From assembly GCA_002325605.1 (NCBI GenBank), contig DCSM01000074.1, forward strand, positions 7,430 to 15,594: DNA of 8,165 nucleotides, written 5' to 3'. Positions 1 through 6,572 of this stretch are shown in pieces (positions within the stretch are counted from its first letter, which is position 1; the number at the start of each line of letters is the position of its first letter). The notes below the pieces were generated by a model that ran no database searches, was not told the DNA's origin, and saw nothing but the letters and a program-made list of their open reading frames with translations. A program made the translations under genes and the position numbers. Source of the stretch: Chloroflexaceae bacterium UBA1466 (GTDB taxonomy: Bacteria; Chloroflexota; Chloroflexia; Chloroflexales; Chloroflexaceae).

Positions 1-38
1 CGCGGCCCGCCCCAGAGCCAAAACTTAACTTTACAAAC

Positions 39-44
39 AAAGGA
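39..44 (+). promoter_or_regulatory. Shine-Dalgarno of the membrane protein gene
   Basis: AAAGGA lies 5 nt before the ATG at 50 and supports that start. The 38 bases upstream are too few to judge a promoter or an upstream gene. Confidence 0.6.
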
Positions 45-49
45 TCAAG

Positions 50-1975
50 ATGTTCAAACAACCTTTAGGGCAAGGGTTGCTGGGAGGTTTCCTGGCAACC
101 CTCTTTTTTGCGTTAGTTTTAGCGCAACCGTGGGCCACCCAAATAGATTTTGGGGGTCTTTGGGATGCACCCTACTTACGCAACTTCCACAATGCAGAGT
201 ATAGCAAAGGTCAGCAAGTAAGTTTTCGCTGGTCGCGGCCTGAAGCAGCTTTGATTTTACCAGGTGCAGGGAAGGTTTCAGCGCTGGGGTTGCGGGTGCA
301 TGGAGATTACGTGGGGCAGAAGGTGCAACTTGATTTGGGAAAGGGTCCAATTTCGCTTACCCTTCGCACTGGTTGGCAAGACCTTGCGCTTCTTCCTGTT
401 CCCGATTCCTGGAGTGGCGATCTGACCATTTCGCTGCTGGCCCCAAAGCAGACAAGTTTAGTAGATCGGCGGGAGCGAGGGTTGGTTTTAGATTGGGTAA
501 AGGTGCAAGGAGAAAGGAATGCGCCGCCCCTTGGCCAAGCCCTTCTGCTCGGCCTAAGTACCACTTTGGTCATCCTGTTGGCAAGCTGGGCCTGGCGGCG
601 GGAGAGAGTAGGGAACGTAGTGGGAGCTACCTTTGCCCCAAGTTGCGCCATCCTTCTCCTGCTAGATAACGGAGCCTGGCGGCTCATGCTCACCGATTAT
701 ACAGGCAGACTGGTTTTAGTTCTGGCGCTGGGGGGAATGATAGGGTTGGGAAGCGAATTTCTCTTGCGGCGCTTGCCTAAAGGTCTACTTCCCTCGCCTT
801 TGCAAAGCCAAAGGCCTCTGGCGACGGCAGTTCTCTTAGCTTTTCTTCTGCGCTTTGGGGGAATGGCTTACCCTTTGAACTTTATTAGCGACATCCGCTT
901 TCATCTGGCCAGAGCTTCAATGGTACGGGATGGAAAGTTTCTCATGCTTTTTCTCCCCAACCCTTCCCTAACACCAACTCAGTGGCAAGCCGATATTCCG
1001 ATTCCCTACTCGCCCCTCTATTACGTGCTAACTGCACCGTTTACCTTCTTGAAAGGTGATGCTGACAACTTAGGCATGATGTCCTTTAGCAGCTTCGCCG
1101 ATGCTTTAGCCGTTCTGTTGACGGGGATCTTTGTAAGGTTAGGCGGTGGAAGTTGGCGGGGCGCAAGCCAAGCAGCGTTCCTGGCCGCAACTTTGCCCTT
1201 TGGTCTGTTGGTGGCGGTCTCGTGGGGTTTGTTCCCGACTTTGTTGGGGCAAAGCTTGGCCCTTGCGGCAATTGTAGCTTGGCTGGCTTGCGTTTCCAAC
1301 CTTCACGAGCGTCGAGTGCAAATCTTGCTGACCTTTAGCCTTACTTTGACTTTCCTCGCCTACCCTACGGCGCTCCTTTTCTTAGGGACAACCTGGGCGA
1401 TCTTGTTGCTTTTGCTCCTTTGCCAACGTGATCCTGCAACCAAACCAACCTTTCTGATCGGTTTAACAGCTTTGGGAATGGCAACCCTTCTCTACTATGG
1501 TTGGCATATTCCCGCAATGTTCCAGAAAACGCTTCCCGTGCTGGCCGAACGCTTGACTGTTCACCAGCCAAAAGGTACTTCTTTTGACCTTTACCAACAG
1601 CTTTTGAAACCAATCTGGCGGCCCCTTCAGCTAAAGTATGGCTTAGAAGTTTTAGGGTTGGCGACGGGTGGAGCATTTCTGCTGGCGGCGAAGCAAGGGC
1701 ATGAGCGCCGAAGGTATGCTCGTCTGCTCCTCATTGCTTGGTTTCTTACCTACCTTCCAATGGCTTTGGCAAGTAAGTATGTTGTTACCTTCATTCTCAA
1801 AGACGTTCTCTACCTTCTACCAGCTTTAGCGCTTTTAAGCGGTCTGCTTTTGGGGGAATTTGAACGGTATCGGTGGGGCAAAATAAGCGCCAAGCTCATC
1901 ATGGGCCTGATCTTTTGGGAAGGATTTGTGTTAGAATTGCACGAGATCGTCTATGCTTTTGGGCAATTGAAGTGA
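50..1975 (+). CDS. Large polytopic membrane protein, GT-C glycosyltransferase-like
   Basis: A 641-residue integral membrane protein of unproven function. One hydrophobic segment (about residues 7-27) is followed by a roughly 130-residue soluble, beta-rich region (30-155) that should lie outside the membrane. After that come many hydrophobic segments, roughly at 160-180, 219-238, 257-272, 346-363, 380-414, 425-457, 467-483, 556-573, 577-602 and 612-630. The loop after the 257-272 segment contains NFISDIRFHLARASM (277-291). An acidic residue in a loop after an early membrane helix, followed by a conserved His/Arg, is the layout of GT-C enzymes that use polyprenyl-phosphate sugars, so D281 is a candidate catalytic residue. 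That assignment is inference: I see no diagnostic signature of PMT, ArnT or oligosaccharyltransferase. ATG at 50 has a good Shine-Dalgarno. Base composition is GC-rich, as in the minus-strand operon and unlike the next two genes. It could also be a transporter or a polymer-handling protein. Confidence 0.85.
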   Translation: MFKQPLGQGLLGGFLATLFFALVLAQPWATQIDFGGLWDAPYLRNFHNAEYSKGQQVSFRWSRPEAALILPGAGKVSALGLRVHGDYVGQKVQLDLGKGPISLTLRTGWQDLALLPVPDSWSGDLTISLLAPKQTSLVDRRERGLVLDWVKVQGERNAPPLGQALLLGLSTTLVILLASWAWRRERVGNVVGATFAPSCAILLLLDNGAWRLMLTDYTGRLVLVLALGGMIGLGSEFLLRRLPKGLLPSPLQSQRPLATAVLLAFLLRFGGMAYPLNFISDIRFHLARASMVRDGKFLMLFLPNPSLTPTQWQADIPIPYSPLYYVLTAPFTFLKGDADNLGMMSFSSFADALAVLLTGIFVRLGGGSWRGASQAAFLAATLPFGLLVAVSWGLFPTLLGQSLALAAIVAWLACVSNLHERRVQILLTFSLTLTFLAYPTALLFLGTTWAILLLLLLCQRDPATKPTFLIGLTALGMATLLYYGWHIPAMFQKTLPVLAERLTVHQPKGTSFDLYQQLLKPIWRPLQLKYGLEVLGLATGGAFLLAAKQGHERRRYARLLLIAWFLTYLPMALASKYVVTFILKDVLYLLPALALLSGLLLGEFERYRWGKISAKLIMGLIFWEGFVLELHEIVYAFGQLK

Positions 1976-1982
1976 TTGCCCA
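1960..1982 (+). other. Inverted repeat (hairpin) across the stop codon of the membrane protein gene
   Basis: TGGGCAAT (1960-1967) pairs with ATTGCCCA (1975-1982) around a 7-nt loop, giving an 8-bp perfect stem. The TGA stop (1973-1975) falls at the loop/stem border. No T-run follows (ATTTAG), so it is a poor intrinsic terminator. It could protect the 3' end of the first message, attenuate read-through into the NACHT gene, or simply be chance. It sits where base composition shifts. Confidence 0.4.
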
Positions 1983-1985
1983 TTT

Positions 1986-1992
1986 AGAAGGA
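1986..1992 (+). promoter_or_regulatory. Shine-Dalgarno of the NACHT gene
   Basis: AGAAGGA lies 8 nt upstream of the ATG at 2001 and fixes that start. I could not find a convincing promoter in the 25-nt gap after the upstream gene, so co-transcription with the membrane protein gene or a promoter inside its 3' end is possible. Confidence 0.6.
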
Positions 1993-2000
1993 ACAGCGCA

Positions 2001-3701
2001 ATGAAGATACCGAATTGGCTGAAATTAGTGGTAGGAACTATCCTTTCGCTTTCAGGGGCAATGGAATATGTCGTGAGACTTTTAAATTTCACTGACTATG
2101 GAGAGAAATATGGCTGGGTAGTGATGATAATAGGGGCTATACTATGTGTAATATGTATTTTGGGTTACCAAATAGTCGAAAGCGGTAAAAAACCAAAGTT
2201 AAACCTGAATCCTGATTCTAAATATCGGAAACGATATTTAGAATATCTTGTTGATCAGTATAAGTTTATCGATCTAAGAGGACTTCCTACGACTAGCTAT
2301 CCTCTTGGATTGGAGCAAATCTTTGTGCAATTGGAAGTGTCTAATACCCCGTACCATGATATTTCAGCAAATCCAATCCATAAGACACCAACAGAACTCC
2401 GACAAAGGAGCAACGACATTTGGACATTTCTAACAACACCATCAGAACCATTCTTTGGGAGGGGAAAAAAGCGACATGATAATTTCGTCATTCTTGGTGC
2501 GCCTGGAAGCGGGAAAACCACCTTAATAAAAGAAGTGACTCTTGCATTAGCTCAAGAAAGGGTACAGAATCAACAACAAAAACAAACTGTAGCAAAATGG
2601 CTACCTATATTCCTCTTCTTGCGCTCGTGTGCCGATGAAATTAAGGATAATCCCAAAATCTCTCTGGTTCAAATCATTCAGGAGAGTGTCAAAAACCTAC
2701 CTGGAGACCAGCCTGAAAACTTTTTTCTCAAGTCTTTGGAACAGGGAGATTGCCTCGTGATGCTTGATGGCTTAGATGAAATCCCTGATAAAGAGAAACG
2801 TAAAGCTGTTGTGGATTGGGTTGATCAGCAAATGTCTACGTATGGGAACAGTCACTTTATAATTACCTCTCGTAAACATGGCTACAGTGATAATCCCCTC
2901 AACAGGGTAAAAGTTTTGGAGATTTTAGAGTTTACCAGCGAGCAAGTTCGCACTTTCATCCAAAATTGGTATTTGGCCAATGAACGAAGAGACGCAGGCA
3001 AAGATGACCAAAGTGTACGGCAGGAAGCCCAACAGAAAGCTGGAGACTTATTCCAGCGGTTAATCAAAAAACCAGCCTTAGACGAAATGGCCCGTAATCC
3101 TCTTCTTTTGACTATGATTGCCACGGTGCATCGCTTTCAAAAAGAACTTCCTGAGAGGCGTGTCGATCTCTACTCTGACATTTGTAGGGTTTTCTTGAGT
3201 AAGCGTGATGAAAGCCGTAATTTGTCAGCTATCCTGCCCGCAGAAGAGAGTCAACAGGTTTTGCAACACTTAGCGTATCATATGATGGAGCATCAACAAA
3301 GTCAAATTGCGCTCGGTGATGCTCTAGTTATCATTCGTCAACCATTAAGCAAGGTTAGTAAACCTGTTGAACCAAAGGAATTCTTGGATTGGATTGAGAA
3401 ACGGAGCGCTTTACTTTTGGAACTTAGCAGTGGAGTTTATCATTTCGCTCATCTTACATTTCAAGAGTTCTTAGCATCCGTGCAGATGAAGGAACATAAC
3501 CTCATTCAAAACGATTTAGTCAATCGAGTGAATAGTGCTTGGTGGCGCGAAACCCTCTTTTTGTATGCAACTCAAGGCGATGCCGACACTGTTGTTGAGG
3601 CATGTTTCAATCCTCAAGGGAAATTCTCTTCCAAAGTTGCGATGAGGCTGGCATTGGATTGTAGGAGCGAGACGGATGAAAGTGAAACGGGAAGTATGTA
3701 A
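2001..3701 (+). CDS. Membrane-anchored NACHT (STAND) NTPase, N-terminal part of a split NACHT-FGE-like protein
   Basis: A 566-residue STAND ATPase. Two hydrophobic segments (about 6-28 and 38-58) open the protein and should anchor it with the NTPase in the cytoplasm. A pre-NACHT segment follows (KYRKRYLEYLVDQYKFIDLRG, 74-94, read as charged helix then DLRGL). The NACHT core has Walker A GAPGSGKTT (166-174), Walker B LVMLDGLDEIPD (252-263) with the acidic pair typical of NACHT, and a sensor-like FIITSR (286-291). A helical/winged-helix region contains NPLLL (366-370) and HLTFQEFLA (484-492). Known relatives act as signalling ATPases; many bacterial ones are anti-phage sensors that oligomerise on activation. 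The last dozen residues (CRSETDESETGSM) look unlike the family, and the expected continuation is found out of frame in the next gene, which overlaps by 26 nt. The gene is AT-rich relative to its flanks (hand count of 2521-2580: 21 of 60 G+C, versus 37 of 60 for 541-600), suggesting acquisition. The NACHT call is firm; the defence role is inference. Confidence 0.93.
   Translation: MKIPNWLKLVVGTILSLSGAMEYVVRLLNFTDYGEKYGWVVMIIGAILCVICILGYQIVESGKKPKLNLNPDSKYRKRYLEYLVDQYKFIDLRGLPTTSYPLGLEQIFVQLEVSNTPYHDISANPIHKTPTELRQRSNDIWTFLTTPSEPFFGRGKKRHDNFVILGAPGSGKTTLIKEVTLALAQERVQNQQQKQTVAKWLPIFLFLRSCADEIKDNPKISLVQIIQESVKNLPGDQPENFFLKSLEQGDCLVMLDGLDEIPDKEKRKAVVDWVDQQMSTYGNSHFIITSRKHGYSDNPLNRVKVLEILEFTSEQVRTFIQNWYLANERRDAGKDDQSVRQEAQQKAGDLFQRLIKKPALDEMARNPLLLTMIATVHRFQKELPERRVDLYSDICRVFLSKRDESRNLSAILPAEESQQVLQHLAYHMMEHQQSQIALGDALVIIRQPLSKVSKPVEPKEFLDWIEKRSALLLELSSGVYHFAHLTFQEFLASVQMKEHNLIQNDLVNRVNSAWWRETLFLYATQGDADTVVEACFNPQGKFSSKVAMRLALDCRSETDESETGSM
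3663..3667 (+). promoter_or_regulatory. Shine-Dalgarno inside the NACHT gene, serving the overlapping downstream gene
   Basis: AGGAG sits 8 nt before the ATG at 3676 and within the last codons of the NACHT reading frame. It supports genuine internal initiation of the second gene, by coupling to termination at 3701, rather than a dead frameshifted tail. Confidence 0.55.
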
Positions 3702-4761
3702 TCGGGTTGACAAAGCTCTCGCCGAATATATTGAATCCCACAGTCCAGAGGAATATCGCATGGCCGCTGAGACTCTTCTTGATCAGTGGTTAAAGGAAAT
3801 GGATTATATTGGGAACAATACTTATGCCAAGAGTTCACTAGTTACCCATGTTGAATATCGGCTTTTTGTGCTGGTTGAGCATAAGGTGTTTTATGACGGC
3901 GTTCCTCAGAAGCTAATCAGAAAGCCAATTTTGGGGTTAGATCCATTTTCTGCTGCTGCTTTCTGTGCATGGCTCACGCAACGCGATAGAGACAGAAAGT
4001 GGCATTATCGACTGCCTCGAATTGAAGAATCCGATCAAATTCGTCTTGTAGAAGGCAAATGTTATTGGGCCATTTCAGGCAAAGATTATTGCCCTATTTG
4101 GATTGAAAAGCCAGTAATTCCAGAGGTAATCCATGAAAGAATCGCCAGCGAGCTAAAAGAATTCCCTGATCTTGCTAAGATCTATGATTTTGCCCAGGCG
4201 TGCGCTTTGAATTTTAATCAAGCTATCGAATTCATAGGTGCGTATGGATTCGGAATTATAGGTAGTGAAGAATTAGGCAATTTTCGTGCTATTGCTCTTG
4301 ACGATGCTCGCAGAATGGCTTTTTCTAGTAATCACATCCTCACTTTTGTCGGCCTTATCACTAATAATCAGGTAAAGGACTCGGATTCTGCTCGTAAATA
4401 TACCAAAAACCTCATTCTTGAAATTATCAAAGGTGTTGCCCTTGTCTTTATTGCCCTTTCAATCTATCTTTTCTCTCTTCTAAATCAAAATTTTGGTGGT
4501 GCTTTTGGTGCTGTTATTGCCCTATACTGTATTTTCAAGCTTTTTCATGACCTATCTCACAAGTTTAGAATATCCCAATCTTTCAGAAAATCACTTGCAA
4601 TAGCTTACAAATACTCTCTTAACCTTGACACAGCACTGAAAGTCTATGCGGCTGCTGTGATTTTGGAAGAGCGTTCTAAAGGCAATCTCCCTGCTCACGA
4701 AGGAATCTGTTTTGTGAAGGAGCGCAAACCACAGCATGATGCTTATTCAAAAACGCATTGA
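3676..4761 (+). CDS. Partial FGE/SUMF1-like protein with two C-terminal membrane segments, C-terminal part of a split NACHT-FGE-like protein
   Basis: A 361-residue protein starting at an ATG inside the NACHT gene. Residues 1-50 are helical (NRVDKALAEYIESHSPEEYR at 9-28), resembling the linker that follows the NACHT/WH part in fused homologues. Residues 56-143 resemble the N-terminal half of an FGE/SUMF1-like domain: VEYRLFV (59-65), then GLDPFSAAAFCAWLTQR (87-103) and YRLPRIEESD (111-120). The second half of that fold, with the paired cysteines of active formylglycine-generating enzymes, is not recognisable, so catalysis is unlikely and a binding or sensor role is more plausible. Two hydrophobic segments follow (about 248-268 and 272-290). 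The C-terminal ILEERSKGNLPAHEGI (329-344) matches, from memory, the end of NACHT-FGE proteins of filamentous bacteria. AT-rich like its partner (4321-4380: 22 of 60 G+C). Whether it is a true separate subunit or the product of a one-base split is open. Confidence 0.8.
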   Translation: MKVKREVCNRVDKALAEYIESHSPEEYRMAAETLLDQWLKEMDYIGNNTYAKSSLVTHVEYRLFVLVEHKVFYDGVPQKLIRKPILGLDPFSAAAFCAWLTQRDRDRKWHYRLPRIEESDQIRLVEGKCYWAISGKDYCPIWIEKPVIPEVIHERIASELKEFPDLAKIYDFAQACALNFNQAIEFIGAYGFGIIGSEELGNFRAIALDDARRMAFSSNHILTFVGLITNNQVKDSDSARKYTKNLILEIIKGVALVFIALSIYLFSLLNQNFGGAFGAVIALYCIFKLFHDLSHKFRISQSFRKSLAIAYKYSLNLDTALKVYAAAVILEERSKGNLPAHEGICFVKERKPQHDAYSKTH

Positions 4762-4790
4762 AGCTTTAAGGTCTGGGAATGGAAGAAATG

Positions 4791-4824
4791 AAAAGCCCTT
4801 TGCGGCCTGCGAGACCGTAAAGGG
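4791..4824 (-). terminator. Intrinsic terminator of the minus-strand operon
   Basis: CCCTTTGCGG (4796-4805) pairs with CCGTAAAGGG (4815-4824): a 10-bp stem with one G-T wobble and a 9-nt loop. On the minus strand the stem is followed by CTTTTCATTTC, a short T-rich tract, so it best suits termination after the kinase gene, whose stop is 31 nt before the stem. On the plus strand TAGATT follows, which is weaker, but the hairpin could still act on both converging transcripts. Confidence 0.7.
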
Positions 4825-4835
4825 TAGATTAAGTA

Positions 4836-4856
4836 CTTGCCTAAGCAAGCTTTCCT
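4836..4856 (+). terminator. Weak candidate terminator for the plus-strand genes
   Basis: CTTGC (4836-4840) pairs with GCAAG (4845-4849) around CTAA and is followed by CTTTCCT. The stem is only 5 bp and the T tract is broken, so the call is tentative. Together with the stronger hairpin beside it, this is the only structure in the 93-nt convergent gap. Confidence 0.3.
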
Positions 4857-6078
4857 ATTCAGCTTCTTGGTTAACGTAGGGCAGAAAGATCGTAAAGGTG
4901 GTTCCCTCTTTAAGCTGACTTTGAGCAATCACGCGCCCGCCATGCTGGTGAATGGCCTTTTGGACAATCGTCAACCCCAAACCGCTGCCAGGCAGGCCAC
5001 TCAAGCGAACCTCTTTAGTGCGAAAAAACGGCTCAAAGATATGGGGCATATCATCGGGAGCAATGCCTGGGCCATTATCCGTGACGGTCAGGCAACCCCA
5101 AGTTAAGGTAGGGTCGAGTGGGGGAAGAAGGTCTGGAAGCGCAGGAGGGACAAAGAGGCGGAGTCTTATTTCGCCCCCGCGCCCCGTATACTTCAGCCCA
5201 TTGCTAAGAAGGTTGCCCACGGCCTGCTGCAAAACCTCGCTATCCCCTAAAACCACGAAGGGCTGTTCTGCGCCCTGATAGGTAACGGTAACTTCCGCCA
5301 GTTTAGCTTGGTCTTGGAGGGAGCGGATTACCCATTGCACTAACATATCTAAGTTAATGGTGTTCTGGTGTTGAGGTTCGGAGGAATCCAAACGGCGCAG
5401 GTCAAGGAGGGTGTCAACAAGGTCTAACATATTCTTGCCCTGGCGCTGAATCGATTCAATGGGCAGCCGCTGGTCGGGCGTGAGGGGGTCAAAGATACTC
5501 TCATCGAGCAGCAAATCAGCGTAGGCGATAATCCCGCTTAGGGGGGAGCGCAGATCATGCGTCGCAATCGCCAACATATCCGATTTGCGCTGGGATAATT
5601 CCCCTAGCTCTCGATTCAAGGATTGCAATTGATCATTTTGCAGAACTAACTTCTCGTGCAGGAGAAGCAACTCGTTGTGCTGTTGACAGACCTGTTGCTG
5701 TTGCAAACTAGCTTGACTCACATCGCTCAACAGCAAAATGAAGCCTGGGGGTTGCAGGAGGAGGCACAAGTTGAGGTAGCGACTTTTGGCCCCCTGGCGC
5801 TCTAAGTTGACCTGCTCCAGCAAGAGATGCTCCAACTGCCCAGCCCGAATAGCCTCGATTTGGGCTTCGTTACCCACCAAAGGGAGGCAGACTTTGAAGA
5901 GGGATTGCCCCTTCTGCAAAGCTTCGGGAGGCAGATCAAGTAAGGGGGCCGCTGACTTACTGGCCCCTTCAATCTTTAGATCGGCATCACAGAGGATATA
6001 CCCCATAATGAGCAGGGAAAGCTCTTCGGGAGGGGGGAAGAAAGGCACTAGGGTTTTATCAGTGGAATACTTCAGCAC
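4855..6078 (-). CDS. PAS-domain sensor histidine kinase
   Basis: A 407-residue cytoplasmic histidine kinase, with no membrane segment or signal peptide visible. An N-terminal PAS-like domain (about 22-122, starting GYILCDADLKIEG) leads into a coiled-coil linker (121-167, rich in Gln and Leu). The H-box is ATHDLRSPLSG with the phospho-accepting His at about 174. The HATPase domain shows an N-box NLLSNGLKYT (289-298), G1 DNGPGIAP (334-341), F-box FEPFFR (348-353) and G2 GSGLGLTIV (364-372), all intact, so it should be active. The frame is open further upstream to a TTG at 6117, but that codon has no Shine-Dalgarno. GTG at 6078 has a near-perfect TAAGGAG 7 nt before it, so I chose it. This gives a 20-nt overlap with the GTPase gene, implying translational coupling. 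No response regulator is adjacent; its partner may be encoded elsewhere, or the GTPase may be its input. The PAS ligand is unknown. Confidence 0.93.
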   Translation of the reverse strand: MLKYSTDKTLVPFFPPPEELSLLIMGYILCDADLKIEGASKSAAPLLDLPPEALQKGQSLFKVCLPLVGNEAQIEAIRAGQLEHLLLEQVNLERQGAKSRYLNLCLLLQPPGFILLLSDVSQASLQQQQVCQQHNELLLLHEKLVLQNDQLQSLNRELGELSQRKSDMLAIATHDLRSPLSGIIAYADLLLDESIFDPLTPDQRLPIESIQRQGKNMLDLVDTLLDLRRLDSSEPQHQNTINLDMLVQWVIRSLQDQAKLAEVTVTYQGAEQPFVVLGDSEVLQQAVGNLLSNGLKYTGRGGEIRLRLFVPPALPDLLPPLDPTLTWGCLTVTDNGPGIAPDDMPHIFEPFFRTKEVRLSGLPGSGLGLTIVQKAIHQHGGRVIAQSQLKEGTTFTIFLPYVNQEAE

Positions 6079-6571
6079 GCAACAACTCCTTAGCCAAAGT
6101 TTGGAAGAGGTTTTCAACCTGCTCCCCCGTATTAGCGCTGGTGAAGATGAGCGGAATCTTGGCTTCTTGGGCGATCTGTTGCGCCAAAGTTCGGTGAGGA
6201 TGGGTGGGGGAAAGAAGGTCGACTTTGTTCGCCGCCAGGGTTAGAAGAATGGTGGGGTTGATCTGCCGCAGAAGCTGAATGTAATCCGGCCAATGGCGAA
6301 TACTACTTTCACGGGTTAGGTCGCAAACCACAATCGCGCCGCCGGCCCCCCCTAAGTAGGTCCGCTTGACCGCTGTGCTATCTTGGCCCCCTTCAGTATC
6401 CCACAGAATCAAGGTTAGCTCTTGACCTTCCACGAGCATAACTTTGCGCTGGAGGCGGACCCCAATGGTCGTCATATAGCTTTCGGAAAAGCGGTTGTAG
6501 ACAAAGCGACTGAAGAGACTCGTCTTCCCAACTGCAAAGTCCCCGACGAGACAAACCTTACGCTGAATCAA
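6059..6571 (-). CDS. Rab/Roc-like small GTP-binding protein
   Basis: A 170-residue stand-alone small GTPase. All five G motifs are readable: G1 GDFAVGKTS (10-18), G2 Thr in TTIGV (34-38), G3 WDTEGG (57-62), G4 NKVD (115-118) and G5 TSANTGE (144-150). It is closer to Rab/Ras than to MglA, because G3 keeps the canonical Asp (D58) after the Trp. Aligned without gaps to Rab WDTAGQE, the catalytic Gln position holds Gly (G62), with Gln one residue later (Q63), so GTP hydrolysis may be slow or depend on a partner. There is no C-terminal cysteine motif for lipidation. The start is TTG at 6571, supported by GGAGG 6 nt upstream; the preceding gene's TAA ends 1 nt before it. The upstream longin/roadblock-like protein is the natural candidate for its GAP, GEF or effector, and the downstream kinase suggests it links to phosphorylation signalling. 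That coupling is inferred from context. Confidence 0.93.
   Translation of the reverse strand: MIQRKVCLVGDFAVGKTSLFSRFVYNRFSESYMTTIGVRLQRKVMLVEGQELTLILWDTEGGQDSTAVKRTYLGGAGGAIVVCDLTRESSIRHWPDYIQLLRQINPTILLTLAANKVDLLSPTHPHRTLAQQIAQEAKIPLIFTSANTGEQVENLFQTLAKELLRAEVFH
6086..6092 (-). promoter_or_regulatory. Shine-Dalgarno that fixes the kinase start
   Basis: TAAGGAG on the minus strand, within the final codons of the GTPase gene and 7 nt before the GTG at 6078. It is the strongest ribosome site in the operon and argues for GTG 6078 over the longer TTG 6117 reading. Confidence 0.7.
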
Positions 6572-6572
6572 C

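Noticed and set aside
54..693. Overlapping open frames on both strands inside the membrane protein gene
   Set aside because: They have no domain content and are shadows of a long gene with a good ribosome site.
1976..4854. Insertion sequence or prophage carrying the NACHT pair
   Set aside because: No transposase, integrase, terminal inverted repeats or target duplication could be seen at the edges of the AT-rich segment.
4837..5106. Plus-strand open frame of 89 codons over the kinase 3' end
   Set aside because: It lies antisense to the conserved HATPase motifs, has no Shine-Dalgarno and no recognisable domain.
4855..6117. Longer kinase starting at TTG 6117
   Set aside because: No Shine-Dalgarno precedes it and it overlaps the GTPase by 59 nt; GTG 6078 has TAAGGAG at ideal spacing.
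6059..6571. Calling the GTPase MglA
   Set aside because: The G3 motif keeps the Rab/Ras Asp and Thr (WDT) and the length is shorter than MglA; only the genetic logic with a roadblock-like partner is similar.
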